Virus record (IMG/VR): IMGVR_UViG_3300028666_000012
Location: 1-40,817 of that record
Length of the DNA stretch: 40,817 nucleotides
Direction: 5' to 3' (one strand)
Source of the DNA: a virus
Both the position numbers and the translations under genes were made by a program. The notes beneath the pieces are model-generated. The model was given only the letters and a program-made list of their open reading frames with translations. It did not search any database and had not been told where the DNA came from. Positions 1-5,497 of the stretch are shown one piece after another. Within the stretch, counting starts at the first letter, position 1, and every line of letters starts with the position of its first letter.

Positions 1-127
1 AAGTCAACCAAGCAATCAGAATCAACAACAGAATCAGCAACAAAACTCTTCTCAGAATATGATGGCGATGTTATAAGGTTATAATTAAACGAGGCTAATA
101 ATGCCTCTAAAAAAATGGGGTGTATTA
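1..127. repeat. Direct terminal repeat, left copy (circular closure)
   Basis: Bases 1-127 are identical to 40691-40817. The repeat covers the last 25 codons and stop of the portal gene and the start of the next gene, so it is ordinary coding sequence seen twice. The length of 127 matches the largest k-mer often used by de Bruijn assemblers, so this is most simply the overlap left when a circular contig is written out linearly. The unique circle is then 40,690 bp. A genuine terminal redundancy cannot be excluded from sequence alone. Confidence 0.95.
2..76 (+). CDS. Portal protein, C-terminal end (partial; continues from window end)
   Basis: This is the 3' tail of the portal gene, cut by the arbitrary linear start. 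It encodes the Gln/Asn-rich end of the protein and stops with TAA at 74-76. The same sequence appears in full context at 40692-40766, so this is not a second gene. The first complete codon begins at base 2. Confidence 0.93.
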   Translation, partial: SQPSNQNQQQNQQQNSSQNMMAML

Positions 128-345
128 TGGGCGGTCAACGAATTGATGATCATTCCTTTTGGGCAGGCAAAGGGGCAAATGGCTCTGTATTCCCAATGGG
201 TGCAAAGACTAAAAACGAATCTAGCGCCGAAGGTGCTGGTGCAGTTTCTAAGTATGAAGATACCACAGAGACAATCAAGTCTCAGCAACAAATGGGTATT
301 AGCAAAGCTAAAGCTCATCCGATGAAGCCTGGATATCGTAATTAA
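127..345 (+). CDS. Small head-associated hypothetical protein (72 aa)
   Basis: I do not recognise this protein by name. It begins MGGQRIDD and is short, polar and Gly-rich with no membrane segment. The start at 127 is chosen because a GGGG ribosome site lies just upstream; an in-frame ATG at 115 has no comparable site. It lies directly after the portal gene and before two other small Gly-rich proteins, a position where podoviruses often carry minor virion or assembly proteins. A role in the head is inferred only from position. A longer-looking overlapping frame starting at 101 gives a less plausible protein. Confidence 0.7.
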   Translation: MGGQRIDDHSFWAGKGANGSVFPMGAKTKNESSAEGAGAVSKYEDTTETIKSQQQMGISKAKAHPMKPGYRN

Positions 346-452
346 TTTTGGGTTATCAAACAGCTGAGTGAGATCCACTCGGAATGTGATTATAAATACG
401 CCCTCTCGGTTTTTGGTGACACTGGGTAGGAACCATCTTTAAAGAGGAAATC

Positions 453-734
453 ATGAAAAGAAATAAAGAACAGATAAATGCTAAATCTGGTTTCAAAGAT
501 CCTATTGCTCTAAAAGAGCAAAGAGAACTAGACCAACCAGTTGATGGAAAGAAATCTCCCTGGGATTTTCGTTGCCCTCAATATGATCAAAGATCTAGCA
601 ATTTCGTTAATGCTGGAACTCATTACGGTGTTGGTAGAACACAGCCCGTCGGTCATGAAGGAAATCCTAAAGACAAAGTCGATGTACTTCCTTTTGGAAG
701 ACCAACAACAATGAGAGTAGATGATAGAGGATAA
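453..734 (+). CDS. Small hypothetical protein of the head module (93 aa)
   Basis: The start is supported by AAAGAGGA ending 5 nt before the ATG. The protein is hydrophilic, with a Lys/Gln-rich N-terminus and a Gly/Pro-rich C-terminal half containing THYGVGRTQPVG. It resembles in style, though not clearly in sequence, the later product at 884-1096, which also has a repeated Tyr-Gly-x-Gly pattern. No enzyme motif is visible. The preceding 107 nt (346-452) hold no gene; a small hairpin (GAGTG/CACTC) is present there. It is probably cotranscribed with the portal as a late gene. Confidence 0.7.
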   Translation: MKRNKEQINAKSGFKDPIALKEQRELDQPVDGKKSPWDFRCPQYDQRSSNFVNAGTHYGVGRTQPVGHEGNPKDKVDVLPFGRPTTMRVDDRG

Positions 735-915
735 AATAAACCATATAGATTCTGATGTGATTATAACAAATTGCCAATTTGGAGAATGTAAATCACTATT
801 AGAATTATGCCCCGGTTATTTTCCTTGGACAACAGATCATTTAATCTGTCCAGAATGTGGATCAACATATATTCAGGAAATTCATGGCTATAGCATTTCA
901 AGCAAATCAACCTAA
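721..915 (+). CDS. Small zinc-ribbon-like hypothetical protein (64 aa)
   Basis: The start overlaps the end of the previous gene by 14 nt and the end overlaps the next gene by 32 nt. The protein has cysteines near residues 18, 23 and 30 and a CPECG knuckle near residue 44, the look of a small zinc-binding fold. The upstream ribosome site (GAGAG) is weak and close to the ATG, so the start is uncertain. The cysteine spacing and the coupled overlaps argue for a real gene, but it could be a chance reading frame between two accepted genes. Confidence 0.45.
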   Translation: MIEDKINHIDSDVIITNCQFGECKSLLELCPGYFPWTTDHLICPECGSTYIQEIHGYSISSKST

Positions 916-1096
916 TCGCACTCAACCTAAACACAAAAAGAATGAGTTTGCCCACACAGCAAATACTAAATATGGAATGGGTGATAACTATGGGACTGGT
1001 ATTCGTCAGAAACTAGGAAGAGTAAGAGACGATAGCGTTGGAATGGCAAGTCTATCTAAGAAACAACTTAGAACTCCTCCGAAATCGGTTGTTTAA
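884..1096 (+). CDS. Small basic head-module protein (70 aa)
   Basis: The start at ATG 884 is preferred over an in-frame ATG at 857 because CAGGAAATTC precedes it. The protein is basic with a central segment HTANTKYGMGDNYGTG and a C-terminal TPPKS. From memory, similar short proteins occur beside portal genes in podovirus-like genomes, but I have no name for the family. It is the last plus-strand gene before a block of minus-strand genes, and its TAA overlaps the opposing TAA of the next gene by two bases plus flanks. A structural or assembly role is inferred from position. Confidence 0.65.
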   Translation: MAIAFQANQPNRTQPKHKKNEFAHTANTKYGMGDNYGTGIRQKLGRVRDDSVGMASLSKKQLRTPPKSVV

Positions 1097-1362
1097 TTTA
1101 TATTCATCCAATGCGTAATTTCATCATCATTTATATATTCATCTAATGTTGGATGCCACCAATGGGGGGTACCTATTATTGGCGCAAATAAATATATTGC
1201 CTTTGAAACTTTATCATTTATTTTCACGTAAAAAACATTAGACTCTTCAGGTGTATTTTTAGATGTTGAAATCCATTTGTCAGAATCTATATCACAATCA
1301 ATCTCCTTCTCTATTTCATCCTTCATGAATAATCTAATTACTTTAAGTCTTCTTGGAGACAT
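1093..1362 (-). CDS. DUF551-like small protein (89 aa)
   Basis: The protein carries the pattern typical of the DUF551 family of small phage proteins: an N-terminal W-I-S followed by a Pro about nine residues later (DKWISTSKNTPEE), a central beta-rich stretch, and a C-terminal THW that replaces the usual W-x-P-L-P. The function of DUF551 is unknown. It is the last gene of a four-gene minus-strand block and overlaps its upstream neighbour by 20 nt. Three other genes in this genome share the same architecture (2248-2577, 22556-22795, 23262-23507). Confidence 0.7.
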   Translation of the reverse strand: MSPRRLKVIRLFMKDEIEKEIDCDIDSDKWISTSKNTPEESNVFYVKINDKVSKAIYLFAPIIGTPHWWHPTLDEYINDDEITHWMNIN

Positions 1363-1693
1363 ATTTTGACCTTACTCCTTCTTCAATCCTATTTCTTTCC
1401 TGGATTAATTCTAAATCGACCTCTTTCTGAATGTGAATTTCAAAATAATCTCTCATTCTCTTTTTTGATAAATTTAGATTTTTCACACCTTCTTCAGTAT
1501 CTAAATCAGGAATTTTAGCATCTATAAAACCTCTCCCACATCCTGAACACATAGGACATTCTCCAGGATCTTTACTCAATATTCCATTCTCATCAAAATG
1601 AAAGAAGCTTGAATCATATTCTTTTTTAAATTCCTCTATAGTTTTCTTTTGTGAAAAAGGTGAATTGTCGATAAATCTCTTATCATTACTCAT
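1343..1693 (-). CDS. Hypothetical protein with CxxCxGCG knuckle (116 aa)
   Basis: This gene is not recognised. The protein is highly charged. Around residues 46-53 it has CPMCSGCG, which looks like half of a zinc-binding site, followed by a Lys/Glu-rich helical C-terminus. It overlaps both neighbours on the minus strand, by 8 nt upstream and 20 nt downstream, so translation is likely coupled. Its location inside a block with two DUF551-like genes suggests accessory early function, possibly host modulation, but nothing in the sequence fixes a role. Confidence 0.65.
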   Translation of the reverse strand: MSNDKRFIDNSPFSQKKTIEEFKKEYDSSFFHFDENGILSKDPGECPMCSGCGRGFIDAKIPDLDTEEGVKNLNLSKKRMRDYFEIHIQKEVDLELIQERNRIEEGVRSKYVSKKT

Positions 1694-2258
1694 ATAGTCT
1701 ACCCATCATTTTGTCATTTCTAGCATTGAATGATATCGCCATATAAATTTCTTTAGCCATTTCTTCGCTTACATCATCATCTTCGACTCTTTCCAACTTA
1801 CCCTTATTATTCCTAAAATCATGTATGCTTTCGCACACAATTTGATTCTCTGTTAGGTTATCCTTAATGTATTGTCCCCACATACTTCGATCAGGAATAA
1901 TCCACATTATCTTGATATGATCAAATGAAGGATAATATTTAAATAGCATAGAGTTTTCTTGTGCTGTAGGCTTTGTAAGTCTTGGAGCCCATATCAATCT
2001 ATGCGTTGGAACCTGCTCTATCTTTGAATATTTTCTTTTATAACCAATGTTAACCAAACTGTCTTGTAAATCCTGATTATAAATAGAGATTTTTTCATCT
2101 TCACCGATTTCTCTTTTGTGTGCGAATATATAAAATGGATGCGATCCGAACTCATTTGGCCTTGATTTAATGCAATCTTGACAACCCTTAGAGATATAAT
2201 CCGACTGTTTCTTGAATTGTAAGAGCCTATCGTGAGCATCTAGGATATTAACTTTCAT
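1686..2258 (-). CDS. Hypothetical protein (190 aa), accessory block
   Basis: A 190-residue soluble protein with no motif I can name. It has a CQDC pair near residue 26, conserved-looking aromatic and Pro residues (PTHRLIWAPRLTKPT) and an acidic stretch EDDDVSEE near residue 160. The start is supported by AAGGAAAT upstream on the minus strand, inside the 3' end of the preceding gene, which it overlaps by 11 nt. It is the largest member of the minus-strand block set between head genes. A role cannot be assigned. Confidence 0.65.
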   Translation of the reverse strand: MKVNILDAHDRLLQFKKQSDYISKGCQDCIKSRPNEFGSHPFYIFAHKREIGEDEKISIYNQDLQDSLVNIGYKRKYSKIEQVPTHRLIWAPRLTKPTAQENSMLFKYYPSFDHIKIMWIIPDRSMWGQYIKDNLTENQIVCESIHDFRNNKGKLERVEDDDVSEEMAKEIYMAISFNARNDKMMGRLYE

Positions 2259-2577
2259 TTATTATTTCCTTTGGAAGATTTGGAAGTGGTAGATAATATA
2301 AAACATCATAGATATGATCGCCTTGTAAGTCAAAAAACCCCCATTCTTTTTTGTAAATAACGTGATCTTCTGTTACGTTTTCACAGATCTCTTCATATTT
2401 CCATGTAGCCCATCTCATTTTCTTTTCATCATTTGATTTAAGTATGATTTTACCTGCCTTATTTGATGAATAATCGTCTAAATATATATCCTTTTTTTTA
2501 GAATGAGAAAATACAACGTAAATTCCAGTACATAACGGGGGAGTAGTCGAAAAATTAATCCATTTATATTTACTCAT
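2248..2577 (-). CDS. DUF551-like protein (109 aa), first gene of minus-strand block
   Basis: It begins MSKYKWINFSTTPP and ends with YYLPLPNLPKE, matching the DUF551 layout (Trp-Ile near the N-terminus, Pro-Pro, then an aromatic-LPLP-x-P ending). It has about 30 more residues between these landmarks than the short paralogue at 23262-23507. AAGG lies about 7 nt before the ATG. A sigma70-like promoter is visible immediately upstream (2590-2618), so this block can be transcribed independently of the late genes around it. The biochemical function of the family is not known. Confidence 0.7.
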   Translation of the reverse strand: MSKYKWINFSTTPPLCTGIYVVFSHSKKKDIYLDDYSSNKAGKIILKSNDEKKMRWATWKYEEICENVTEDHVIYKKEWGFFDLQGDHIYDVLYYLPLPNLPKEIINES

Positions 2578-2589
2578 TCATTGCCTTTA

Positions 2590-2618
2590 ATATTAATAAA
2601 GATTTTAATACCTAACAA
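2590..2618 (-). promoter_or_regulatory. Candidate sigma70 promoter for the 1093-2577 block
   Basis: On the minus strand a TTGTTA box (2613-2618) and a TAATAT box (2590-2595) are separated by exactly 17 nt. Each matches the consensus at four of six positions. It lies about 13 nt from the first start codon of the minus block, giving a very short leader. Confidence 0.5.
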
Positions 2619-2652
2619 CCAACGTATCTCAGCGTAAAGGAGATTTTTTACT

Positions 2653-3306
2653 ATGACAGAAAATCAAGTTGCAAATCAAGCACAAGATTCACGATCTAAT
2701 GACAAGGAATTAAATTTCAGAGCATTGGAAGCAAAATATAGAAGAGAGCTTGAGCAAGAGCGAGCAGCAAGAGAACAAGCAGAAAGAAAGGCACAGGAAC
2801 TATCAACAAGAAACGTTCCTGAAGTTGACGATTCAGATGATGAGCCATATGTTAATGATAAGAAATTGAATAGAAAACTATCAGACTTTGAAAAAAGAAT
2901 GGAAGAGCGTATTGAAAAAAAAGCAGAAGAGAAAGCCTATTCAATGATGAAGCAAGATAAGCAAGAAACATGGCTTAGACAGAATTCAGATTTCTATGAT
3001 GTAATGCAACATGCAGAGAAATTTGCTCAAAGAGACCCAGAATTAGCAGAGACAATATTGCAAATGCCGGAAGGTTTTGAAAGACAGAAATTAGTCTACA
3101 AGACTATTAAATCAATGGGTATTCACAAACCAGAAGAAAGACAACCGACCATTCAAGATAAGATTGATGCTAATAAGCGTAGTCCTTATTACCAACCAAC
3201 TGGAATTGGAACCTCTCCTTATATGTCGCAAGGTAATTTCTCTCCTACAGGACAGAAAGAGGCTTATGCTAAGATGAAAGAACTTCAGAATAGACTAAGA
3301 GGATAA
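2653..3306 (+). CDS. Probable capsid scaffold protein (217 aa)
   Basis: Scaffold proteins template procapsid assembly and are usually encoded just before the major capsid protein, as here. The protein is hydrophilic and strongly helical: residues about 24-55 and 75-105 are rich in Glu, Arg, Lys, Ala and Gln and look like coiled coil, with an acidic linker (VDDSDDE) between. The C-terminal third is Pro/Gly-rich and ends in a short basic helix (KMKELQNRLRG), a feature often used for capsid binding. AAAGGAG lies 8-9 nt before the ATG. No protease motif is visible. The call rests on composition and position, not on a specific family match. Confidence 0.65.
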   Translation: MTENQVANQAQDSRSNDKELNFRALEAKYRRELEQERAAREQAERKAQELSTRNVPEVDDSDDEPYVNDKKLNRKLSDFEKRMEERIEKKAEEKAYSMMKQDKQETWLRQNSDFYDVMQHAEKFAQRDPELAETILQMPEGFERQKLVYKTIKSMGIHKPEERQPTIQDKIDANKRSPYYQPTGIGTSPYMSQGNFSPTGQKEAYAKMKELQNRLRG

Positions 3307-3544
3307 TTAATCCCTCATTTCTACAATGAGAATCCTACGGGTTCAGGCTCGTAGGACTTTCAATGTAAATCCGCTTTACATTGAAATCAAATAATTGCTA
3401 TAAAGAAATTTCGCAAGTCCTGCGTTATGGACAAATCAGCGTAAGAAAGCATCGCACCTTTCATCAAGATATGATCGAAAATACGCGTAGTTAGGTTCGC
3501 ATACCGATCATCATATCATATTAATCTCATTTAATGAGGTTATC
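3307..3544 (+). other. Hairpin-rich leader of the major capsid gene
   Basis: This 238-nt stretch has no convincing gene. It holds two strong hairpins: TCCTACG/CGTAGGA (3333-3339 with 3350-3356) and a perfect 12-bp stem (3358-3369 with 3375-3386) with a TCCGC loop. Neither is followed by a run of T, so they do not look like intrinsic terminators. A small CTCAT/ATGAG hairpin (3527-3540 region) sits next to the capsid ribosome site GAGG. The region may be a 5' untranslated leader controlling capsid mRNA stability or processing. Confidence 0.55.
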
Positions 3545-5487
3545 ATGCAGATTACCAATACAGGGAATTTAGGCCCTATGATTTTGCAGAGCTTAGCTCC
3601 GGCGATGTTATATGTTCCTACGCCCACAATGAATTACATTACTATCTGTGACAAAGTTTCTATGCCTGCTAATGGCGGAACTACTTGCAGATTTATGCGC
3701 CCACGCGCACTACAACCTCCAACGATTCAACTTGGTAACTCGGGAATTGACCCCCCAGCTCAAGTTCCTCAGAGGGATATCATAGATGCACAAATGGCAT
3801 TCTTCGGTAATTATGCCAGTGCCGAAGATGACTTGTCTCAATATAGACTGGCTGCATAATCAACGAGCAAGTTATCCTGCAAGACCAAGAAGGAGTCTTG
3901 GCATGGGTATCTGAAAGACTCGCTGTTGCAATGAGACAAGCCGAGGATTAAGATTAAGTCCTCGATAAACCTTTTCTGATTGACTTGGAAGTCTAAGTTG
4001 AATCAGATTTGTGTCATAATTAATATGATACAAATATGAGTCAATATGACGACAGGGGGCAAGATTATGAATGATCAAATTATGAAACATTTTGAAATGA
4101 AACTTTTATGGGAAAATAAAAGGATCATGAATGAAAAAGGTGATATAATTGATGTTTATATTCAGCCTGAGAGAACAAGCGAAAAGGATCAATCATCTGG
4201 AAAAACCGGAAAGTTGATATGCGATGTTCCGAACACTCCAACGAAAGGGAGTGAATCTAGCAGAAATGACTAGGTCACGTCGAAAGACGGGGTAACAGGT
4301 TGTTAATTTTACGTGATTACATCGTCTCCGCAGCGTCAGAAATCAACGCAGGGGGTGGTTCTAATGCTGATAATCCCACAAATTTGGGTGTATCAGATTT
4401 TAGTTTAGTTGCTACGACTTTGGATACTAACAATGCCTACAAATTTATGTCAGGTATTGAAGGAATGGATAGATTCGGTAAAGTGTGTGCCGAATTAAAA
4501 CTTTGGGTAATTGACTTGGAGTGCCTTGCTGCATGATAAAAGAAAAATTCGCTCTAATTGGTGGAGATATACATAAACTAATTAGAATAAAGAAATATGA
4601 CCAGTGGGATAAATATTCTTGGAGAGTTCATTATAAAGGAAATTTATATTTTGTTCCTGTAAAAGATGAATGCAAACATGATTTTGAACCTAAAACAACT
4701 GGTTATATTCGAAGAAGAGTTTTTAATAATAAAATGTAGAAGGTTAACAAGGGGCAAGATTATGAAAGAAGAATTGATAGATTATGTAATGGGAAAAGCT
4801 GATCAATATTATTCGGATGATTTCCCTATATATTCTATAGAAGTATGGATAAGAGAATTCTTTGATCAATATCAGCCTGAGAGATCAAACCCTGAAGAAG
4901 CTAGAAAACCATTAAAAGAAGATATAATAAAACTTTTAGATAGAAAGTTTATAAATTCTCCAAAAACTAGCTTATGCGATGATCCGAACTCGGAATATAA
5001 ATAAAATCCGAGAAGTAGGCAGAAATGACCTACTCGCCTCTATGAGGTGGTAACAGAATTGACAGGCCCAGTAAGAAGTGCATACTTCATGTTGTCTAAT
5101 ACAGAATTGCAGACAGATTTCGACGCCTTGACTGGTAGCGGATTCTTGTCTCAATGGAACTATCCTACAAATGCGAGCGCATTGACTTCAGAATACGGTT
5201 CTGTATTTAACATCCGTATTTTGACAAGCTCTGAGGCTCCTGTAGCTCGTGGTGCTAGTGCTAATGGTAACGACGTGTATTACAATACAGTTGTTGGAAA
5301 ACAAGCCGTTACGCATATTAACCAAGATGGTTATAGCATGAATTTGATTTATAGAGACCCATACTACAGTGGTATGTTGGCCCAAAATGCGACTCTTGCA
5401 GTTAAGTTTGCGCAAGCGCAAGCAATCACTCAAGATACTGCTATCCGAAACCTTTTAAGCACTCGCTTAGCGAACTTAAACCCATAG
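3545..5487 (+). CDS. Major capsid protein, N4-gp56-like, split gene (join of four pieces)
   Basis: Coding pieces are 3545-3814, 3853-3948, 4303-4479 and 5062-5487, giving 322 residues when joined. The joined product reads smoothly across junctions (NY/CIINEQV, AED/LILRDYIV, DRFG/TGPVRS). It fits the N4-gp56 family pattern as I recall it, including the conserved R-D-(Y/V)-(I/L) helix after the second junction and Gly-rich loops. Junctions 2 and 3 are removed as group I-like introns; junction 1 is a 38-nt hairpin insert whose removal is unexplained. Read without processing, the gene stops at 3859, after only 104 residues. The start has GAGG about 6 nt upstream. The gene lies between scaffold and decoration genes. 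Exact placement of junction 1 is uncertain by a few bases, but all placements remove 38 nt. Confidence 0.85.
3815..3852 (+). other. 38-nt hairpin insert interrupting the major capsid frame
   Basis: The insert begins with GCCAGT and ends with ACTGGC, a perfect 6-bp inverted repeat, and the flanks ATTAT and ATAAT can extend the stem imperfectly. Its length is not a multiple of three, and reading through it reaches TAA at 3857-3859. Removing 38 nt joins TAT to TGC and restores the capsid frame. It is far too short for a group I or II intron, lacks a guide sequence for its own 5' edge, and has no slippery heptamer. Possible readings are a translational bypass signal, a nuclease/ligase-processed insert, an intron relic, or a lesion in this isolate. 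Confidence 0.6.
3949..4302 (+). ncRNA. Group I-like self-splicing intron in capsid gene (354 nt)
   Basis: The upstream exon ends CGAGGAT. Inside the intron at 3958-3964 lies GTCCTCG, pairing perfectly with it except for the expected U-G wobble at the splice site (P1). The bases before that guide (ATTAA) pair with the start of the downstream exon (TTAAT), giving P10. The intron ends in G at 4302. Splicing restores the capsid frame. It shares boxes with the intron at 4480-5061: GGGGCAAGATTATGAA, CAGCCTGAGAGA, ATGCGATG-T-TCCGAAC, a hairpin with loop CAGAAATGA, and a final GGTAACAG. I could not assign P3-P7 confidently, so the subgroup is open. Confidence 0.82.
4067..4273 (+). CDS. Small intron-encoded ORF (68 aa), function unknown
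   Basis: The ATG follows the conserved intron box GGGGCAAG, which doubles as a plausible ribosome site. The N-terminal half (MNDQIMKHFEMKLLWENKR) looks like a protein. The C-terminal half, from IQPERTSEKDQ onward, is read through the intron's conserved RNA core, so it is probably constrained by RNA structure. It has none of the HNH, GIY-YIG, LAGLIDADG or His-Cys motifs of homing endonucleases. It may be a decayed endonuclease remnant, a small splicing accessory protein, or no gene at all. Confidence 0.4.
   Translation: MNDQIMKHFEMKLLWENKRIMNEKGDIIDVYIQPERTSEKDQSSGKTGKLICDVPNTPTKGSESSRND
4533..4739 (+). CDS. Intron-encoded hypothetical protein (68 aa)
   Basis: This ORF lies entirely within the second capsid intron, before its conserved core, in the part that makes this intron longer than the first. 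The protein (MIKEKFALIGGDIHKLIR start) is basic, with Trp/Tyr-rich strands and one Cys-x-His pair (ECKHDF), ending with Arg-rich GYIRRRVF. The composition could fit an RNA- or DNA-binding protein. No homing endonuclease signature is visible and no strong ribosome site precedes the ATG. I do not recognise it. Confidence 0.45.
   Translation: MIKEKFALIGGDIHKLIRIKKYDQWDKYSWRVHYKGNLYFVPVKDECKHDFEPKTTGYIRRRVFNNKM
4762..5004 (+). CDS. Intron-encoded hypothetical protein (80 aa)
   Basis: The ATG follows GGGGCAAG, exactly as in the ORF of the first intron. The protein is acidic and helical (MKEELIDYVMGKADQYYSDD). Near residue 43 it has YQPERSN, equivalent to IQPERTS in the first intron's ORF because both are read through the same conserved RNA box. 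The remainder, ENDING in SEYK, runs into the 3' RNA core. No nuclease motif is visible. The shared start context in two diverged introns is the best argument that these ORFs are translated. Confidence 0.42.
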   Translation: MKEELIDYVMGKADQYYSDDFPIYSIEVWIREFFDQYQPERSNPEEARKPLKEDIIKLLDRKFINSPKTSLCDDPNSEYK

Positions 5488-5497
5488 GAGGCGTATC

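Larger units (their letters stand above)
4480..5061 (+). ncRNA. Second group I-like self-splicing intron in capsid gene (582 nt)
   Basis: The exon ends TTCGGT and the intron has GCCGAA at 4489-4494, a perfect P1 with U-G at the splice site. UGU just before the guide pairs with ACA, the first bases of the downstream exon (P10). The intron ends in G at 5061. Splicing joins Gly to Thr and restores the capsid frame. Its 3' part has stems CTCGG/CCGAG, then GTAGG-CAGAAATGA-CCTAC, then CCTC/GAGG, then GGTAACAG. The loop CAGAAATGA is kept while the stem differs from the first intron with pairing preserved, which is covariation evidence for a common RNA fold. Confidence 0.84.

Noticed and set aside
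101-325. Plus-strand ORF of 74 codons
   Set aside because: It overlaps the better gene at 127-345, which has a ribosome site and more natural composition; this frame is a shadow.
85-378. Minus-strand ORF of 97 codons
   Set aside because: Cys/Leu/Phe-rich composition and opposite an accepted gene; typical antisense shadow.
3358-3386. Hairpin as a rho-independent terminator
   Set aside because: The 12-bp stem is not followed by a T run and sits just ahead of the capsid gene.
3815-3852. Treating the 38-nt insert as a group I intron
   Set aside because: Too short for any catalytic core, no guide with U-G pairing, and it ends in C under the favoured placement.
3821-3862. Programmed -1 frameshift through the insert
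   Set aside because: A -1 shift would enter the downstream frame (R-TGCIINEQ), but no slippery heptamer is present and it would add about 12 residues inside a conserved strand; kept only as a weak alternative.
3949-5061. Group II intron or HEARO-type element in the capsid gene
   Set aside because: No GTGYG start, no AY end, no domain V hairpin, and no reverse transcriptase or nuclease ORF; P1/P10 logic fits group I.
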